Below, in pieces: positions 13,056 to 23,930 of a stretch of DNA of 64,000 nt; position 1 is the first letter of the stretch; every line of letters starts with the position of its first letter. The notes under the pieces were generated by a model, which worked only from the letters and a program-made list of their open reading frames with translations, ran no database searches and was not told the DNA's origin. The stretch covers positions 186,001 to 250,000 of the forward strand of contig JAJIRX010000983.1 in the NCBI GenBank assembly GCA_023853785.1. Reading direction: 5' to 3'. The position numbers and the translations under genes were made by a program. This DNA is from Psilocybe azurescens (lineage: Eukaryota > Basidiomycota > Agaricomycetes > Agaricales > Agrocybaceae).

Positions 13056-13480
13056 CCAATTCGAGTTGTCTCTATTTCGGAAACTCACAACCATCATGAT
13101 GAGCTCGCACCTTCTCCAGACGGTGATATTTTAATACACGCTGGAGATCTTACGCAGTCCGGCACTCATGGAGAAGTTATATCAGCTTTGCAATGGCTTG
13201 CAGACTAACCAAATCCACACAAGGTTTTCATTGCGGGTAATCACGGTCAGGCTCTGAATACCAGTTTCGGGTCCTGGACGCCTTCCCGAATCTCATTTAC
13301 CTGGCCGAGTCTTCTGTCACATTAATCATCAACACACGAGCTATCCATGTATACAGTAGTCTCATGACCCCGAAATACGGCTCCTGGCCATCTTCACATC
13401 TTCGGTCTTTCTGATCTCATAGTGTCTGATATTGATTTAATGGCATTGTTTCACTGTCGAGTGGGAGCTTCTGAAGACTA
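13056..13480 (+). pseudogene. Decayed calcineurin-like metallophosphoesterase
   Basis: Reading across frames recovers the start of a MPPED2/239FB-like phosphoesterase: PIRVVSISETH, then DGDILIHAGDLTQSGTHGE, then PHKVFIAGNHG, then FPNLIYLAESS, then MTPKYGSW. The metal-binding motifs D-x-H, GD and GNHD of this family are visible, but the first D has become E and the D of GNHD has become G. A stop codon lies after WLAD (about 13205), and the frame changes before the MTPKYG segment. Downstream the His-rich GHxH motif is not found. The gene is therefore a non-functional relic. Start and end are where similarity fades and are approximate. Confidence 0.7.
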
Positions 13481-14138
13481 TTCTGCATGGCGTCGTCAGG
13501 CACTTCCCTTCGCATTTTTCTTTACTTTATGAAATTTCTCTGAGGATAATATAGAAAGTGGAAGGGTTTTGATGTAATGTATTGCATGTGTTTTGAATGT
13601 AGATCCTGGAGAGCTGTTCAAGATACGGAGAGCGTAGCCTCGAGATGCCCTCATTTTATTTAACATCTGAGGGACTCCACAGTGGAGCTCTAGGAGAGAC
13701 AGCAAAGTGCGAGTACAGTATTGTGATTAACATGGTCGAAATGTGTTCTCTGTGATAACAGAGATGCGAAGGGCACTTGGGTTTCAATGAATGGGGTCAG
13801 TGCGCCTCATGTGCGCGGCAAGGCGTAGGGGGACGAGCGTTTCGATTTGTTTAGCTTCCTGTTTTCCGTGACTTGGACATATTTGCAGAATTTAATCATA
13901 TCATTTGATCGGTAATTCAGCTTTGTGGTTGGTCCAATTACACGCTGTTGTTGATTCTTCGAAGAAAGAGACATAACGAAAGATTACACTTACAAGTAAT
14001 GGTCGTAACATACAGATAAGAAATAACCAGACCAGAACAATGCAATAACGATGGATACAAATTTTTGTCAGACACTCAGCGAGACACAATTAAAAACCAA
14101 TGTGGAACGTTGTCCCTGTCTCCCTCGAAAATGTGGGA
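13481..14138. other. Unassigned stretch after the phosphoesterase relic
   Basis: There are only short overlapping frames on both strands, without motifs. It may contain further decayed 3' sequence of the phosphoesterase. Confidence 0.3.
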
Positions 14139-14545
14139 TTAATCCATCTTCAGGGATCTCTGCAGTGCAGTGATAGCATCAGCAAAGTTGCTGAAGTGTA
14201 AATTTGAACGCTTCATCCCATACAGAACCCTTAACTCCGACTCATCCAGCGACCACGACTGCTGAAGGCAATAAGAATTCCTTTCGGCAGAGCTTACATG
14301 CTTCTTGGGCCACTTTGGCATTCGCGCGTTGCTCAAAGTCTCGAGGAACTATATCGTAAACCCGAAAGACGACATTAGATCAACGTGTCAAAAAAAAGCG
14401 ATGAACTGCAGTGCGCACCTTGTCGTTCCCTACCAACATTTCCAAAAACACCACTCCCAACGACCAGTAATCCGCCTGGTAGCTATACTGTGGTGGTTGG
14501 GCACACATTGCCTCCAGATATACTCGCAACCATGGTGAAAACCAA
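14139..14545 (-). pseudogene. Protein-kinase remnant (subdomain IX region)
   Basis: On the minus strand, about 14545 to 14400, the frame reads PWLRVYLEAMCAQPPQ and then YSYQADYWSLGVVFLEMLVG. The D-x-W-S-L-G-V-V-x-x-E-M pattern is the conserved helix F region of Ser/Thr protein kinases. After it comes a possible donor site (GTGCGC). A further open stretch down to 14139 (65 codons, ending LQRSLKMD) could be the kinase C-terminus. No glycine loop, VAIK lysine, HRD or DFG motif was found upstream on this strand, so this looks like a truncated or decayed copy. Boundaries are approximate. Confidence 0.5.
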
Positions 14546-16116
14546 GGTCTGCCTTGTCTTCACATCGTGATTGCATGCTACCCTCCGAATTCCGGTCCAA
14601 CGGAAGATATGAGATGACAAGTTGGCGCTAATGGTTACTTGAACAAACTACTACTAAGTCAGTACACTTCTAAGAGAAATGAATTAGACGCCGTACGCAC
14701 GTCGTTCAGAACGTGATATAAATCTGCTGGAAAGTTCGTATTCAGAAGAGATATCGGACAATGTGCTGGTGGAGAAGTTCTGTACCGCATTCAGCACGAC
14801 TTTAAGTTTGACTATAGTAGAACTCATTCTTACCGAGCCTTTCATCTGGAGTATGCGAGGATAGGTCGTTTGGTTTAACAAAAATGAAGCTTATATGTGT
14901 CTTATGGAGTGGCTGCGATAGGCTGCAATATGAGATTCACTTACGGTTACTTTGACTTATCCGCCAAGATGTTGCAGACGAAAACAATGCCCTCTTATGA
15001 TTCGTATATTAATGGAATATACACGTCGCAATATAATGAAATGATCAAAGGATGATTTAATGTACAAAAAAGGGCCATGGTACGTTGAAATGCAAATAAA
15101 AAATTCTTTCCACCAGGGCTCATGAAACAAAGAGAACAATGGTTGATTATAATGAATTCTTTATCACAGCTGTCACTAAAGCTTTTACATTGTATCCACA
15201 TCCTTCTTCCTGCTCTATGGCTTCAAATAAACCGAAATAAAACATGAGAATGAAAGTCTCTTAACAAAGGAAACGGCTTACCAAAATGACATAATAGACG
15301 CCGTTGAAAGAAAAGGAAACATTCGTTCTATTGGATGCTGGTCGAGGTGGGTTGAAGTAAGATTCTTCACCATGACGGCTTATTGCGCCTTTCTATGTCG
15401 ACATGCAGGTGGGGGCTTAAAAGATATCGTTCTGACCGCAGGACTTTTACACGTGATGTCTTTAAGCGCCCGTATCTTTAAGTTCAATGCTCGATGTGGC
15501 CGTCAACGAGCATATTCAATAATAATAAAAAGGATTAATCTGTGTTCCTCAGACAAATATTTAGGTAATTTTTTGATATAAATAAATGGTCGCTAGTAAC
15601 AAAACCGAATATTTTATATATTCTAGAATACCCACCGGCATCTTGGTCAAAATAAGTCCGTAGCCTTCAGATGGACTTTCACAGCGAGTGTCATTGAATC
15701 GGCTACGAGGCAATACGCGGACCGATACTACAGATATCTTCCGGAACGCTGTCCAGTGTCTTTCATACCCCAAGTACGGGAAGCTGAAAAGCGTATTTCG
15801 AGTCCAGATACATCTGCATCTCGGAACCTTTCTGGTAGTATACCTCTCGATATGCCGAAGGCGTCTTTGATATTCGGAAATCTGCAGAATAATCTCAAGA
15901 GTTCGTATCGTACCTTCAGAGGTATAACACAACGGTGACTTCAATTTATGTATTTATACAAATTTCTGTGTACATCCTACTTCAACAATGCCCCTAACTT
16001 GTTCGACCGTGCTGAGTTGCTTCGACTTTCTTTGACAATTGCAATGATCCGGCAAATCACTAATGTTCACGATTAGCTATCAGCTTCGTACCAAATTTTG
16101 GGAGCATATATTACAT
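14546..16116. other. Unassigned stretch, possibly decayed coding sequence
   Basis: A minus-strand frame at 15561-15944 (127 codons) and a plus-strand frame at 15688-15870 overlap each other and show no motif. The stretch may include more of the decayed kinase, but I could not join exons. Confidence 0.3.
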
Positions 16117-16572
16117 TTACTGATCCCCGTCTTCCTCGTCTGAGAATTCGACAGTGCAATCGGACCCGTATAGCTCTTCGTCTTGGGCGGCCTCGGAACG
16201 ACGTGTGAGTCGTTTAGGAGGCTTATGAGGGTTCATGTTCCCGGTCCCGTCACGATATACATGAACGCGATCACCTCCTTTGCGGCGATTATATCTGACT
16301 GTCACATGGTCCTTTGGATCGTTCTTGTTGGAGTGCCACCAAGTCGATGGTTTCGTTAGGGGCACTGGGCATACCCTATTCAATCATCCAGAACATAGTG
16401 CATGAAGAAAGGAATGATCTTACGAATAGACGGATGCCAAGTTTGAAGAATGCAGGTCCGAGTGTGCCTCTTGAAATGTCCTACACGCAGTCGCTATTGC
16501 GGGTTGCTCGGCCGGTAAGAGGGTTGCAGGAAAGAACTCCGTTTTCAAGTCTTCGATTTTCAACACGGACAT
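16117..16572 (-). CDS. Small orphan protein with acidic C-terminus
   Basis: Two exons, 16572-16424 and 16375-16117, are joined by a 48-nt intron with clean GT-AG ends and a branch-point-like sequence just before the acceptor. They give a 135-residue protein, MSVLKIEDLKTEFFPATLLP at the start and an acidic end (FSDEEDGDQ). The middle is basic and polar (VRYNRRKGGDRVHVYRDG). The splice phases match exactly and the joined frame is open, which supports a real gene. I recognise no domain, and no signal peptide or membrane segment is visible. An upstream exon cannot be excluded. Neighbours give no hint of function. Confidence 0.55.
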
Positions 16573-18958
16573 AGTGGAGACCAGGTTAGTTATCGTGTAA
16601 TATGTAGGCAGTCAATAGATCTGAGTTGGTGGACTGTGCCAACTCGAACATGGCTGCTTTTAAGGCACCGAGACGCTTATTAATTATGCCGAAAGTATAA
16701 GAGAAGTAAGTACTAGAAGTCCGTCAGTATTAATCTTAAGCCCTTGACGTTTGTCCTGGAAGCAGTTTGAAAAGAATACAATGCATGCAAGGGTCAAATG
16801 ACCCGCAATACGAGCTTGGGTCTCAGGAGTTAGGTTATGGGAACCGTGCTAGAATATGCATCGATATGTAATAATTTCTCGGCGCTGGAAAACTCCGAAA
16901 GAGCAAATAAGGAAAGGTCATTCACGACTAGTACTCGTTGAGAAGCCTATCCAATAAATTTACAACATATTTTCGAGCTCTGATAAGCGCTAATGAAGTC
17001 GGTAACAACAACGTGATCGCTGACTGTTACATATCCTGTTCAACAAGTTCTGTAGGACTGTTGGTCCAGGTTGGCACATGCGGTCACATAGTTTTTATTT
17101 TAGCGTGGCAGGTCCCTATCTGTGAGGGCCCTGAATCCAACCTTTGACCTTGAACATTTTGAGCGTTATGTATATGACTATACATAGAATTCATGTGTAT
17201 TGTCTAATATAATACCGGAGGACACAAATGCCGACTTCCTAGAGTGATACAGATGACAGCTCCTCAAAAAGAAATTTCAATATTGGATGACAATGAGGCT
17301 TGAAGCCATAAGGTTTACGAACCCTTGGGTCCAGAAGTATATCTGCTCTAAGAAAGTTGAAAGACAACCTCAAAGAAAGGTATTGTTTTGGGAGATTAGG
17401 GCTGAGATGAGCGCTAAATACAATGGAGAAAGGGTATGAATACGCAGAGAGGCAATTATGGGAATGCCATGTTTCTGAATGCGATGGGGAAATATAGTAC
17501 ATTCGAGAGAGGGCATAAGCGAGCACCTTATTTCATTTTGGAGTGCTACGCTGTGATTGCGTTCTGAGAGCCTAAGAGCTGAAAGACTCAGAGATCTATG
17601 CACCCGAAGTTCGAGCTGAGACACTGTTGCATAGACAGGTCTTAACATTAACCTCCAGCTATCTAGTATAGGTTGAAGACAGATACATCCCACCGTCCAG
17701 CTAAACACTGATTTGATGAAGTCCTCGATGTGTTCTTAGAATAGTGCATGGTTGAGACCTTCTCATATCGTGTACCAACGATGCCATCTTCGAAGGTTTG
17801 TGTTGAAGTTTCAATTCTTAGAGATACACAGGTTAAACTCAGGGACGGAGGATAAGCACTACCCAAGTACTATTTGCGGCTTTAAGGATGATCTAAGGAT
17901 AAGATGTCAGTGAGAAAGAGGACTCCAGTTCGAGATTTACATTGGCCTTCTGTAGCATTTGATGGTAATTGAATAATTTACCAATGTCAATTGTGCTTCT
18001 TTAGAATCACTCAATATTGCTTCTTTCTGCTTCTCTCCCCTCCGCTCTCGGCCTTTCTTCTTTTATAGAAGGGTTTGGATTCTTGCTTTCAACTTAGCCA
18101 GTACTCAAATCTCATCCTTTTGTCTCTTTTTCACATCCTCCCTTGTTTCCAGTGTTTGGTACGGTACAGCGACGGTTGAACTCCGTTTCGGACTTTCTCT
18201 TTGCTTTCCCAAGCGCTCAAACTTCTGGCAGACCACTCCTTCCCCACGTCGCGTCTCGCTTCTTGGAGACCACGTGTCCCGAAGTTTTGGGCAGTCAAAC
18301 GTCAACGCTGAGTCTCGAGTCCCCACATCCGCATTCGCATTACACGGATATTTCAAGGATATTCTGTCTTTCTTATATCTCTCCCCGGATTTCATTTCTC
18401 AAATCCTTTCAAACGGCTAATATCTTATCCAGATCCATCAATAGCTCCGAGCCGTGCTGAGTACTGTTGAATTCTCAAATCTCCGCAGAGTCAACTGTCA
18501 GACTTACAATCTCCGCCTGGACATTTAACGAGTAATCTCTCTCGTCTAAATATCGTCCACTTCAACCTACAATCTCCTACAATGTGCCTGATACCAGACC
18601 ACGCAAGGCTCCAATCTTCTCCAATCTTTGCGAAATTTGTTCCCCTTTTATCATGTGAACCCAATCAGCAATTACGATCACGAGAAACAAGTGATGTACA
18701 AAAGGTCTTGGCGGGGACAAACCGACACGAAAGACGTCCTGGGCATCCATCGCGTAATATAAGTAGAAGCGCACTGTCCTTGACCGGAGCGAGGAAAGTA
18801 GGTCCGTGTGTCATCCTTATTTCGTCTCTCTCATCGACGCTTTTCTGATACACAGGGCCTCCGTTTTTTTTGCCCAGTGAGCGAGTCAGCTGGAGTCTGC
18901 AATTTTTCATGTTTAGCGGGCTAGCCACATCCTTCGACTTACTGACACGTACATCTTC
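16573..18958. other. Intergenic region upstream of the aspartic protease gene
   Basis: The left part (16.6-17.9 kb) has short frames with no recognised family. From about 18000 to 18560 the plus strand is strongly pyrimidine-rich, as in fungal promoters and 5' leaders. Overlapping frames of 100-130 codons on both strands at 18.1-19.05 kb are probably by-products of this composition. Confidence 0.35.
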
Positions 18959-21315
18959 GTGGACGACATCGCTGCTTACCGACTTACCCTGCGATTTGGC
19001 GATAGACGACATTGTTCTTTTTTGAAACCGAGTTACGGAATACGAATACAACTATGCGCGGGCTTTTTTCCTTTCTGTGTTCTACTCGCCTTGCGGTCTA
19101 CGACCCTGGTGGCTGGAGGGGCGAATTCTGCGACACCCAGTCCCGAACTAAGTCTCGACGAGATTGCGAGACGGTATACGAAGCGAACTGAACATGGCCT
19201 GCATCTACCAATCGTGACGAGAAGTTCACCGAGCTTGGAGCGGAGGGGCGGGGCGACGGCTGCGATAGGGGTAGGGGATTTCATCGATGTGTGAGTCCAT
19301 TCGGAACAACGCTGTTTCTCCAAGATTCAAGCTGTGATAATGCAGCACTTATTCCGTCCTTTTGACCGTCGGCGGTATTACCACCCCTCTCATTCTCGGT
19401 GCGCAGAACTTGTACATGATTGTGCTACTGACCAACGTCTTGTGGCAGACACCGGCTCTTCGGACCTATGGGTGATGTCGGATGCGTGCTCAGTAGGATG
19501 CGCGGGGAGCGTTTCGGTGTATCCGCAATCGAGCTTCAAGTATTCCGGGGTCGACGTCGCTTTGCTATATGGCGATTCCACCACCGGAACATTCGCACAA
19601 GGGGCCATTGGGGATGATATCGTAGGCCTGGCTGGGTTGAAGCTGGAGAATCAATTCTTCGCTGCTATCAACAAGACGAATACGAGCATCGCCGAGGCAG
19701 GTTCGGCGGGTATATTTGGTTTAGGGTTCCCTGTTAACAGGTCCGTTTCTTTTATTCCCGCTGGACGACTGTTCTTGATATTCTTTGAGGGCAGTGTCAT
19801 CTGGAATGATCTATTCTCCCATGAAGACAAAGAAGAACAGGTTTCCATTCCTTCACGGCGAGACGATGAGGTTGTACCCGCTGCCAAACCCGCATTAAAA
19901 CTGGGTACCCCTTTCCCTTCTTTCAATTTCCGTATGCCAAAGTTCCCCAGCCTTCCAACAACACTGGGCGATTCGCCTTCCGGCCACGAAACGCGCCAGA
20001 CAAAACAAACGACTTCGAATGCGCTTTATAGAGTCTTCTCTTCGTACAAAACTCTGGCGCCGTTGCTTCCGAGGCTGATTGCTAATAGTGTGCTTGAGCA
20101 GCCGATGTTCAGTGTTACGCTGCAGCGGGATAATATCGATATTGGAGGCAATGTTGGGATGCTGAGTATTGGTGAACTGCCGGACGGGGTTTCGAACGAT
20201 AATTTGACATGGGTGCCTCTTCGCTTATATACGAATTCAGAAGGCGGGTTGCCTGCTCCACCGAACTCGCCGGAGGAAGTCAGTCTTTTCTTTAGGGCCA
20301 ATTTTTATATGGGTGGGATTGAGTTTCTCATCTCTGAGTTCTATAGGTGTATCCGATTACATGGGAAGTCATACTTGACGGCGTCTACTTTGATGGCGAA
20401 TTGCTGCCTTTATCCGCACTCTCTGACTCTAGCATTCAGCTCTCAGCTCTTATCGACACTGTATGTTACCCCTTTACTTCTCAATCATTCCCCGAGAACT
20501 CATAGTTTATTCATTCTTTTTCAGGGAAACTCTCTGATTCGCGGTCCGGCCGATGTTATTGAGCAGATCCAGAAGAAGCTAGGGGTTGACGGCCTGTTCC
20601 CGTGTTCCACGCCACATACGTTGGCATTCAAGATCGGGGGCCAGATGTTCCCTATCGACCCTCGAGATTTTATCGCTCAGGCGTTCCAGAATAATGTAAT
20701 GACATGTTCGCATAACATGGTGTCGACGGATGCTCCGTCGGTGGGTGGTTATCAGTTTGGATGGAGTTTAGGAACACCGTTTTTGAAAGGGTGAGAGTTT
20801 CTCTGTATTTGGTCAAGCCAGCCGGCGAATTTTGCTGTTTTTATTGACGCGCTTTTCTCTTTTGGGGTTTGGTAGAGTGTTGTCGGCATATTATTTTGGA
20901 AATCTGTCGTATCCCACCCAGGATCCTCCGAAGATGGGATTCCTTTCGACGGTGCCGAGCGATGCGGACCAGCGGCTGAGAGATGCTGTCAAGGCTGCTG
21001 CGAAGGCTGATGATAACTTCCCAGGTTCGTTATCTTTTTGCGTACCCTTTATGCCATTATCCGTCTCTTACGTGATTTTTCATGCTCTGTCGATTAGCCA
21101 TCACTGAATCTGCGCCTTCGGGAACTGCGAAACATGTCCAAACCAATTCGAATGGAATTGCACAAGCTACTGCCACAGGGGAGCCGCACGCCTCCAATGG
21201 TACCAGTGGCGCGCTCCGTGTTTACGGCCTAATGGGATGGTTCAACTCATGGTACTCTGCAACGATCACGGTCCTCCTCGCTCTCTCGCTCGCGTCAACA
21301 TCGCTTTCAATGTGA
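18959..21315 (+). CDS. Pepsin-like aspartic protease (A1), probably GPI-anchored
   Basis: Exons read as (start)-19290, 19346-19398, 19449-19740, 19795-20278, 20347-20460, 20525-20790, 20876-21024 and 21098-21315. Both catalytic motifs are present: ILDTGSSDLWV (split by an intron inside the Asp codon) and LIDTGNSLIRG. Family marks YGD, GIFGLGFP and LGTPFL also occur. The N-terminus shows a secretory leader and propeptide; the C-terminus ends in a Ser/Thr-rich linker and a hydrophobic tail (SATITVLLALSLASTSL), typical of GPI attachment. The protein should act at the cell surface or wall. The start is uncertain. The open frame begins at 18959, but an ATG at 19054 would give a clean signal peptide if the T6 run at 19064-19069 had one T fewer. 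The intron at 19741-19794 is in frame and without stops, so it could be retained. The rest is intact. Confidence 0.88.
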
Positions 21316-21740
21316 CCGCTTGAATCTCTGATGCTCATGCATATCTTGGACGATATAAATATTTAAAACAGATATCTATTACACACACAACATTTGATAG
21401 GGTGTGGGATCCAACACGTACACTCTTTTTCAGACAACTTACTCGCTGCACAGCGGCGTCGGACATATGGCATGGAAATAATGCAATCCTGTCTTTTACA
21501 CACTATTATTCGTACATACCCCTATATCCTTTTTAATTTCTTATTAGGTACATAGTTATGCGCATGTGTACCAGAATACTGCTTCTCGCATACTTCGCTC
21601 GATATGCAAAATATAGCTATTTAAAACTACAAGCTAAAACTGAGCGCGGTCAATTGAATATCTTAGTGCGCTTGCGCTCACACAACAATGCGCGCTAATA
21701 TCACGTGTATGGTAGGTGTGGTCCGTGCGCTCTCCGGCAG
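21316..21740. other. Region between the protease and U2 snRNA genes
   Basis: This AT-rich stretch is the 3' flank of the protease gene and the upstream control region of the U2 gene. Only the TATA box (annotated separately) is recognised. Confidence 0.4.
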
Positions 21741-21747
21741 TATATAA
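21741..21747 (+). promoter_or_regulatory. TATA box of the U2 snRNA gene
   Basis: TATATAA lies 28 bp before the inferred first base of U2 (21769), the right spacing for an RNA polymerase II core promoter. Confidence 0.6.
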
Positions 21748-21768
21748 TCCGCGCCCGAACATTTTGAA

Positions 21769-21957
21769 ATCTTTACCACTCTGGCCTTTTGGCTTAGATC
21801 AAGTGTAGTATCTGTTCTTAATAGTTTAACCACTATTATGGAGCCACCGGCTCCATTCATGGTTATCTTATTTTTGCCGCCCCAGCTCCTCGGGCTCTGC
21901 TTGCACCCCTTGGACGTGATGACCTTGCCGCTGCACTACTGGCTTGTGTCGTCGGGG
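21769..21957 (+). ncRNA. U2 spliceosomal snRNA
   Basis: The sequence starts ATCTTTACC and then carries the nearly invariant U2 core GGCCTTTTGGCTTAGATCAA followed by GTGTAGTATCTGTTCTT. The branch-point recognition sequence GTAGTA is at 21805-21810. The stem-IIa pair (AATAGT and ACTATT) and a perfect GGAGCC/GGCTCC hairpin follow. An Sm-type site (ATTTTTG) is near 21869. The 3' stem-loops (III/IV) are less conserved and their end is estimated from the usual length of about 190 nt. U2 pairs with the intron branch site in the spliceosome. It is a single copy here and lies between protein genes, with no sign of damage in the 5' domain. Confidence 0.92.
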
Positions 21958-22286
21958 GATCCCCTCTTCTTTTGAGGACTCTTATCTCTTTGCTGCAATA
22001 CTTGGATTCACATCTTTTGATGATGAATACGAATTCAGCAAACGGAAATGTGTCTATAAATGAAGTCCTTAACATTTCAAAGTGTCCTTACTCTCAGCAT
22101 CCTTTTAGATTTTTAATTCATATTCAGAAAATTGCCACAGTTTATATTGTAGACAGTACAGTGGGTGCTGCAAAGGAATAAATAACCATCTGTATTGTGT
22201 GTGTGATCATAACTTCAATATACTGATGCTGGATGATATCCTTCAACTTGAGTCTTGAATAGCATTCAGATAATGTAAAGTCTGTC
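21958..22286. other. Short AT-rich spacer
   Basis: This lies between the U2 gene and the 3' end of the minus-strand orphan gene. Nothing recognisable was seen. Confidence 0.3.
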
Positions 22287-23216
22287 CTAATGTCCAATAT
22301 GTAGGGGGGGAGTACTCAGTCTGCGAGGACGAAGTGGGGGAGGAATACTCAGTCGACGAGGACGAGGTGGCAACGCCGCTCTGAATCGGTTGATGAAATT
22401 TGTGTAATCTGAATTAGGCCGAAGACACATGTTTACTTCAACGCCAATTTGTTCCCGCCGCTGCTTGTACTCCCGAGCGAGCGCGTTTCTGAATTCTCCT
22501 TGTGCCCATCGACTAATCCCAGATCTTGCCTGTTTTAACTCGTAGTCAAGACGCATCTGATTCTCAGATCCGGAGGAAGGTCCTGACGCGGATGTGTTTG
22601 CACGCAGAGCCTCGGATTCGAGAGCGTTCAGCTGGATGAACTGCAGACTGACCTGCTCGAGGATACGCCTCCTTAACGACTCCTTCCATTCTTCGTCTGG
22701 TTCATTGACGTCATTTGGCACGATGATGTCGCATGCGATGGGAGAGGTAATATGTGAGGTCGCGTCGATCTTATTCGCCCAGCTGGTATCTTCTTCTGTC
22801 AGGGTCGTAATGTCAGCCGGCAAGATTTGGGTCGCAACACTCCCAGTAGGACTGTTGACAGTAGAAATCTGTTGCCGGGTTTGCTTGATCGCATTCAGGA
22901 TGTTTTCTTGCTCTGTCTGAATGATCTTATCCCAGCCATCTAGCATAGGGAGACCCGCTATCCATCGACGTCTGTTGCGTTCCCGAGCTAGCTCCGCAGC
23001 AAAAGTATCACAGGCCATTCCCGTGTAATGGGTGCACAGTTGCTCGTAGCCCCTCGTCAGATGTGAGTGCTCAGAATGCGTAGATGCTTGGCTAATCTTT
23101 GCATAATAGCTGGCAGCTGCTTCTTCGCGCATAGCTCTGAGTGAATCTGATATACTCCGTCGCAAGGAGTCTTTCCATTCCCTGTCTGGTTCTATTTCGA
23201 TGTGTTCGACCGACAT
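22287..23216 (-). CDS. Single-exon orphan protein with internal duplication
   Basis: An uninterrupted 309-codon frame runs from the ATG at 23216 (MSVEHIEIEPDREWKDSLRR). It is by far the longest intronless frame near it and has protein-like composition, so it is probably a real gene. The sequence contains two related units. The first starts at about residue 9 with EPDREWKDSLRR and has YEQL and ELARERNRRRW further on. The second starts at about residue 173 with EPDEEWKESLRR, followed by DYEL and ALAREYKQRRE. The C-terminus has a Pro-Arg-rich repeat (PPRPRRLSIPP then PLRPRRLSTPP). The protein is hydrophilic and helix-prone, without a signal peptide or membrane segment. I recognise no family and propose no function. 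The nearest neighbours are U2 snRNA and a glycosyltransferase. Confidence 0.65.
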   Translation of the reverse strand: MSVEHIEIEPDREWKDSLRRSISDSLRAMREEAAASYYAKISQASTHSEHSHLTRGYEQLCTHYTGMACDTFAAELARERNRRRWIAGLPMLDGWDKIIQTEQENILNAIKQTRQQISTVNSPTGSVATQILPADITTLTEEDTSWANKIDATSHITSPIACDIIVPNDVNEPDEEWKESLRRRILEQVSLQFIQLNALESEALRANTSASGPSSGSENQMRLDYELKQARSGISRWAQGEFRNALAREYKQRREQIGVEVNMCLRPNSDYTNFINRFRAALPPRPRRLSIPPPLRPRRLSTPPLHIGH

Positions 23217-23930
23217 GGAAGAAATGGGAAACGATAGTATTGAAATTGGAGGTGGTTTTCGGGTCGATTAACTGAGGATGGTGATAGTGGGAGGGAAAGA
23301 GTAAGTGCCACTTGCATCACGTCGATGGCACGAATTTGAAGGTGAGACTGCAGCTGGCTGCAGGCAGTGATGTCAGCTGATATCGTGTTGTCCACCCCAG
23401 TGATTTGCCTCGTGTCAACCAGATACAAGGTACCACACGTTGGATCCGCAGGTGACTTTGTTTTCTTTGTCTGACTATCGGTAAATATCGCCCACTCCCC
23501 TCCTTTGCTCCTTTGCTATGCCAACCTTGACGAAAGCAGCAACGACGGATATTGTGTCGTAATCATATTAAAAGAACAACGCGCTCCCGATTTTGGCTCT
23601 TTCTCTTAGCTTTTGCGGGGGTGTGATCTAGCCGTAAGTGTGCTCGGTTAGCGACAAAGAAATACCAAAGTTATCTGTACTTGAGTATCATAATGCTCAG
23701 ATACCGCCTGCACAAAGTAGAAGCCAAGTCGTCACTCGTGAGTGGATCTTGTGTGCCTAGTAGTAGTTAGGCGCCCGTCAACAAGCTCCTGGATACAGGG
23801 TTTTAACAGCTCGAGACAGACTTTATTCATTTGATTTCCAATGTAGACTCTCCAATTTCGAGCAGTAGATTTTTTTTTATGACTTCTCACTGATGTTTGG
23901 GCTGAAATACACGTATGATTACAGATAAAA
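23217..23930. other. Region between orphan gene and glycosyltransferase
   Basis: This is the upstream side of the orphan gene and the 3' flank of the glycosyltransferase. A poly-T run occurs near 23870. No supported gene. Confidence 0.3.

Noticed and set aside
18665..19051. 128-codon minus-strand frame opposite the protease start
   Set aside because: It lies antisense to the leader of the protease gene, has no motif, and contains internal GTAAG/AG signals that give no consistent protein. More likely a by-product of composition.
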